Source of the DNA: Verrucomicrobiota bacterium
Lineage (GTDB): Bacteria; Verrucomicrobiota; Verrucomicrobiia; Opitutales; Opitutaceae
DNA length: 8,513 nucleotides
Direction of reading: 5' to 3'
NCBI GenBank assembly: GCA_023447015.1
Contig: JAEXPG010000005.1
Span: 1 to 8,513 of the forward strand
Part shown: in pieces, positions 6,408 to 8,513 of the stretch
How positions within the stretch are numbered: the first letter of the stretch is position 1
Layout: each line of letters starts with the position of its first letter
The notes under the pieces: generated by a model
What the model was told of the DNA's origin: nothing
Database searches by the model: none
What the model saw: only the letters and a program-made list of their open reading frames with translations
Made by a program: the position numbers and the translations under genes

Positions 6408-7073
6408 ATGAACGCCACCAACACCGCCACCTCCTCGCCCGACGCCGCCCGTCCGCGGCTGGCCCTGCTCAACTACGGCATGGGCAATCTGCGCAGCGTT
6501 GCGAAGGCGTTCGAGGTGTCCGGGGCCGAAGTGCATATCGTCGAACGCGCCGAGGACATCGGCGCCGCCGACGGGCTGGTTCTTCCCGGGGTGGGGGCGC
6601 TGCCCGACTGTGTGGACGCGCTCAAGGCGACCGGTCTTGGTGCGGCGGTGAAGCGCTGGATCGAGGCGGATCGTCCGTTCTTCGGGAGCTGCCTGGGGAT
6701 GCAGGCGCTGTTCGAGGAGTCGGAGGAGGGCGATTGCCGAGGACTCGGCATCTTCCCCGGCGCGGTGAAACGGTTCCGCCTGCCGGCCGGGTACAAGGTG
6801 CCGCACATGGGCTGGAATCCGGTGGTTTTCCGCCAGGCGGGTTCGCCGCTGGCGAACGGCCTGCGGGCCGACGGGGAGCCGTTCTACTTCGTGCACAGCT
6901 ACCACTGCGTGCCGGCCGACCGCTCGCTGGTCCTGTGCGAGTGCGACTACTCCGGGCTGTTCGTCGCGGCGATCGCGCGCGGCCGGTGCGTGGCGACGCA
7001 ATTCCACCCCGAGAAGAGCCAGGCGGCCGGATTGCGCCTCTATCGCAATTTCGTGGATCTTTGCCGCCGCTGA
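6408..7073 (+). CDS. hisH: Imidazole glycerol phosphate synthase, glutamine amidotransferase subunit HisH
   Basis: This 221-residue class I glutamine amidotransferase hydrolyses glutamine and channels ammonia to HisF, which makes imidazoleglycerol phosphate (the HisB substrate) and AICAR. Motifs seen are LLNYGMGNLRSV (20-31), the oxyanion-region PGVGALPDC (60-68), the nucleophile Cys95 in GSCLGMQ, GYKVPHMGWNPV, FYFVHSY, and His200/Glu202 in TQFHPEKSQ. The residue before the nucleophilic Cys is Ser instead of the common Ile/Val (GICLGMQ). ATG 6408 gives about 16 residues ahead of the usual N-terminus (M.ia.idYG.GN); I see no better ATG closer to the domain. HisF and HisA, often adjacent, are not encoded within the window: the next gene is citrate synthase. 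A GC-rich hairpin overlaps the stop codon. No Shine-Dalgarno is visible. Confidence 0.95.
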   Translation: MNATNTATSSPDAARPRLALLNYGMGNLRSVAKAFEVSGAEVHIVERAEDIGAADGLVLPGVGALPDCVDALKATGLGAAVKRWIEADRPFFGSCLGMQALFEESEEGDCRGLGIFPGAVKRFRLPAGYKVPHMGWNPVVFRQAGSPLANGLRADGEPFYFVHSYHCVPADRSLVLCECDYSGLFVAAIARGRCVATQFHPEKSQAAGLRLYRNFVDLCRR

Positions 7074-7084
7074 AGCGCGGCGGC
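7063..7084 (+). other. GC-rich hairpin overlapping the hisH stop codon
   Basis: GCCGCCGC (7063-7070) and GCGGCGGC (7077-7084) are perfect 8-bp inverted copies with a 6-nt loop (TGAAGC) that contains the TGA stop. A second stem, CCGGCG (7098-7103)/CGCCGG (7109-7114), follows. No T-run comes after either, so they are not classic intrinsic terminators, but they could stabilise the 3' end or assist rho-dependent ending. Confidence 0.4.
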
Positions 7085-7195
7085 GAAGGGGCGGGTGCCG
7101 GCGGACGTCGCCGGATTGCGCAGCCCACGCGGAGCCGACTTTCCCCGGCCCGCTCCGCCTCCGCGGACTCCAAGTTCAGCAGCGGCGCTCATCCC

Positions 7196-7226
7196 TTGTC
7201 TCGGCGGGGCGTGACGCACCTAAATT
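7196..7226 (+). promoter_or_regulatory. Weak promoter candidate for citrate synthase
   Basis: TTGTCT (7196-7201) is a partial -35 match, and the AT-rich island CTAAATT (7220-7226) in an otherwise GC-rich gap could supply the -10 (TAAATT, four of six, 19-nt spacer, longer than ideal). It lies about 60 nt before ATG 7287. The gap 7074-7286 also holds an AT-rich patch GCAAAAAACC (7253-7262) and no other feature I can support. Confidence 0.25.
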
Positions 7227-7286
7227 CGCGGGCGGCCGCGTTGTCGGCTTTGCAAAAAACCCACCGTCGTGTTTTCTGCATCCACC

Positions 7287-8513
7287 ATGCCGACTGACGC
7301 TACTCTCCGCATCGACGACCACGAATATAAGCTCCCCATCATCGTTGGGACCGAAGGCGAAAAGGCCATCGACTGCCGCAACCTGCGCGCGAACACCGGT
7401 CACATCACGTTTGACGAGGGCTACGGCAACACCGGCTCCTGCGTGAGCGAGGTGACGTTCATCGACGGCGAGGTGGGCATCCTCCGCTACCGCGGCTATC
7501 CGATCGAGCAGCTCGCCGAGAAGTCCGACTTCGTCGAGACCGCCTATCTGGTGATGCATGGCGATCTCCCGTCGCCCGGCCAGCGGCAGCGCTTCTCGGC
7601 CTATCTGCGGGAGAACTCCGATCTGCACCGCGGCCTCTACCACCTGCTCGAGGAGTTCCCCTCGGATTCGCACCCGATGGCCGTGTTGTCGGCGGCGATG
7701 AACGCGCTCGGCTGCTACTATCCCCATCTCTGCACCAACAACCACGAGCGCGACTTGAAGAACTACGAGGAGGCCTCGGCCATCGCCGTGTCGAAGGTCC
7801 GCACGCTCACCGCGATGTCGTACCGCCTGAGCAAGGGGCTGGCGCTGGTGCACCCGAAGCGGAACCTCACCTACTGCGAGAACTTCCTGCACATGATGTT
7901 CTCGGAGCCGTACCACGATTTCATCCCCGAGCCCGAGGTCGTGAAGGCGCTCAACCTGATCCTCCTGCTCCATGCCGACCACGAGCAGAACTGCAGCACC
8001 TCGACGGTGCGCATGGTCGCCTCCTCCGGCGCGAACCTCTTCGCCTCCATCTCCGCCGGCATCTCCGCCCTCTGGGGCCCGCTGCACGGCGGCGCCAACA
8101 TGGCCGTCATCGAGATGCTCGAGCAGATCCACGCCACCGGTGACGACGGCTCCCGGTTCATCGAGGCGGCCAAGAACGGCAAGGCCCGCCTGATGGGTTT
8201 CGGGCACCGCGTCTACAAGAACTACGACCCGCGCGCCAAGATCATCGGCCGCGCCTGCGACAGCGTGCTCACCAAGCTCGGCCGCAAGGACCCGCTGCTC
8301 GACATCGCCCGCCACCTCGAGCAGGCCGCGCTCAAGGATCCGTACTTCATCGAGCGCAAGCTGTATCCGAACGTCGACTTCTACAGCGGCATCATCATGC
8401 GCGCCATCGGCATTCCGCTGAACATGTTCACCGTCATGTTCGCCATCGGCCGCATGCCGGGCTGGATCGCCAACTGGAAGGAGGTCGCCTCCACCTCCAA
8501 GGCGCGCATCTAC
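7287..8513 (+). CDS. gltA: Citrate synthase (type II/hexameric-like), 3' end cut by window
   Basis: The frame opens at ATG 7287 and stays open to the window end, giving 409 residues; compared with the 427-residue E. coli enzyme about 20 codons are missing. It condenses acetyl-CoA and oxaloacetate to citrate, the entry step of the TCA cycle. The N-terminal beta-rich domain (about 1-50), typical of type II enzymes, is present. Further signatures are CVSEVTFIDGEVGILRYRGYPIEQLAE, DSHPMAV, LHADHEQNCSTSTVR, catalytic His267 (GPLHGGAN), His307 (GFGHRVYKNYDPRA) and Asp364 (YPNVDFYSGI), equivalent to E. coli H264/H305/D362. By hand alignment, several residues of the E. coli NADH inhibitory site differ here. 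The start is supported by alignment of KLPIIVGTEGEKAIDCRNL with the family N-terminus. No Shine-Dalgarno is seen. A 213-bp gap separates it from hisH, so it is probably transcribed independently. A 2-methylcitrate synthase is possible, but the type II N-terminal domain favours citrate synthase. Confidence 0.94.
   Translation, partial: MPTDATLRIDDHEYKLPIIVGTEGEKAIDCRNLRANTGHITFDEGYGNTGSCVSEVTFIDGEVGILRYRGYPIEQLAEKSDFVETAYLVMHGDLPSPGQRQRFSAYLRENSDLHRGLYHLLEEFPSDSHPMAVLSAAMNALGCYYPHLCTNNHERDLKNYEEASAIAVSKVRTLTAMSYRLSKGLALVHPKRNLTYCENFLHMMFSEPYHDFIPEPEVVKALNLILLLHADHEQNCSTSTVRMVASSGANLFASISAGISALWGPLHGGANMAVIEMLEQIHATGDDGSRFIEAAKNGKARLMGFGHRVYKNYDPRAKIIGRACDSVLTKLGRKDPLLDIARHLEQAALKDPYFIERKLYPNVDFYSGIIMRAIGIPLNMFTVMFAIGRMPGWIANWKEVASTSKARIY

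Noticed and set aside
7250..7262. AT-rich patch with an A-run before citrate synthase as an intrinsic terminator on the minus strand
   Set aside because: No GC-rich stem lies beside it in the needed orientation, and no minus-strand gene ends there.
7176..8315. 379-codon minus-strand frame opposite citrate synthase
   Set aside because: Val/Leu/His/Arg-rich shadow of a highly conserved gene; no domain seen and it crosses the probable promoter gap.

Overview
The window is a GC-rich (by eye roughly two-thirds G+C), densely coding bacterial segment. All nine genes I can support lie on the + strand. The protein types fit a Verrucomicrobiota/Opitutae-like or similar bacterium: a hybrid CheA with a receiver domain, a CheW fused to a DUF4388/PATAN domain, and a hexameric-type citrate synthase. 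None of the internal genes has a convincing Shine-Dalgarno sequence. This taxonomic guess is inference from family resemblance, not from a search.

Left part (1-3241): the 3' end of a chemosensory operon. It holds the C-terminus of a hybrid CheA kinase (CheW-like regulatory domain plus receiver), a full-length CheB methylesterase, a protein made of CheW + TPR-like helices + DUF4388/PATAN, and a small divergent CheW-like protein. The genes are 6 nt apart or overlap by ATGA at 1794-1797 and 2783-2786, so they are almost certainly one translationally coupled unit. Both CheA and CheB carry intact receiver domains. No CheR, CheY or receptor gene is inside the window.

Middle part (3242-7073): a histidine-biosynthesis cluster with wider spacing. 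Its order is hisC (overlapping hisB by 61 bp), hisB, a xylose-isomerase-like TIM-barrel sugar isomerase/epimerase, and hisH. The gaps before hisC, before the TIM-barrel gene and before hisH are 163, 235 and 210 bp. They hold an inverted repeat abutting the hisC start, a terminator-like hairpin after hisB and a weak promoter candidate.

Right part (7074-8513): a 213-bp gap with hairpins and a weak promoter candidate, then a citrate synthase gene cut by the window end about 20 codons short of its expected stop. Its catalytic His/His/Asp are intact, but the residues of the E. coli NADH allosteric site appear replaced.

I see no rRNA, tRNA, CRISPR array, insertion sequence or phage gene. The most unusual item is the CheW-TPR-DUF4388 fusion inside the chemosensory operon. 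The rest is recognisable housekeeping metabolism with some local oddities. I cannot claim a wholly new system from this window.
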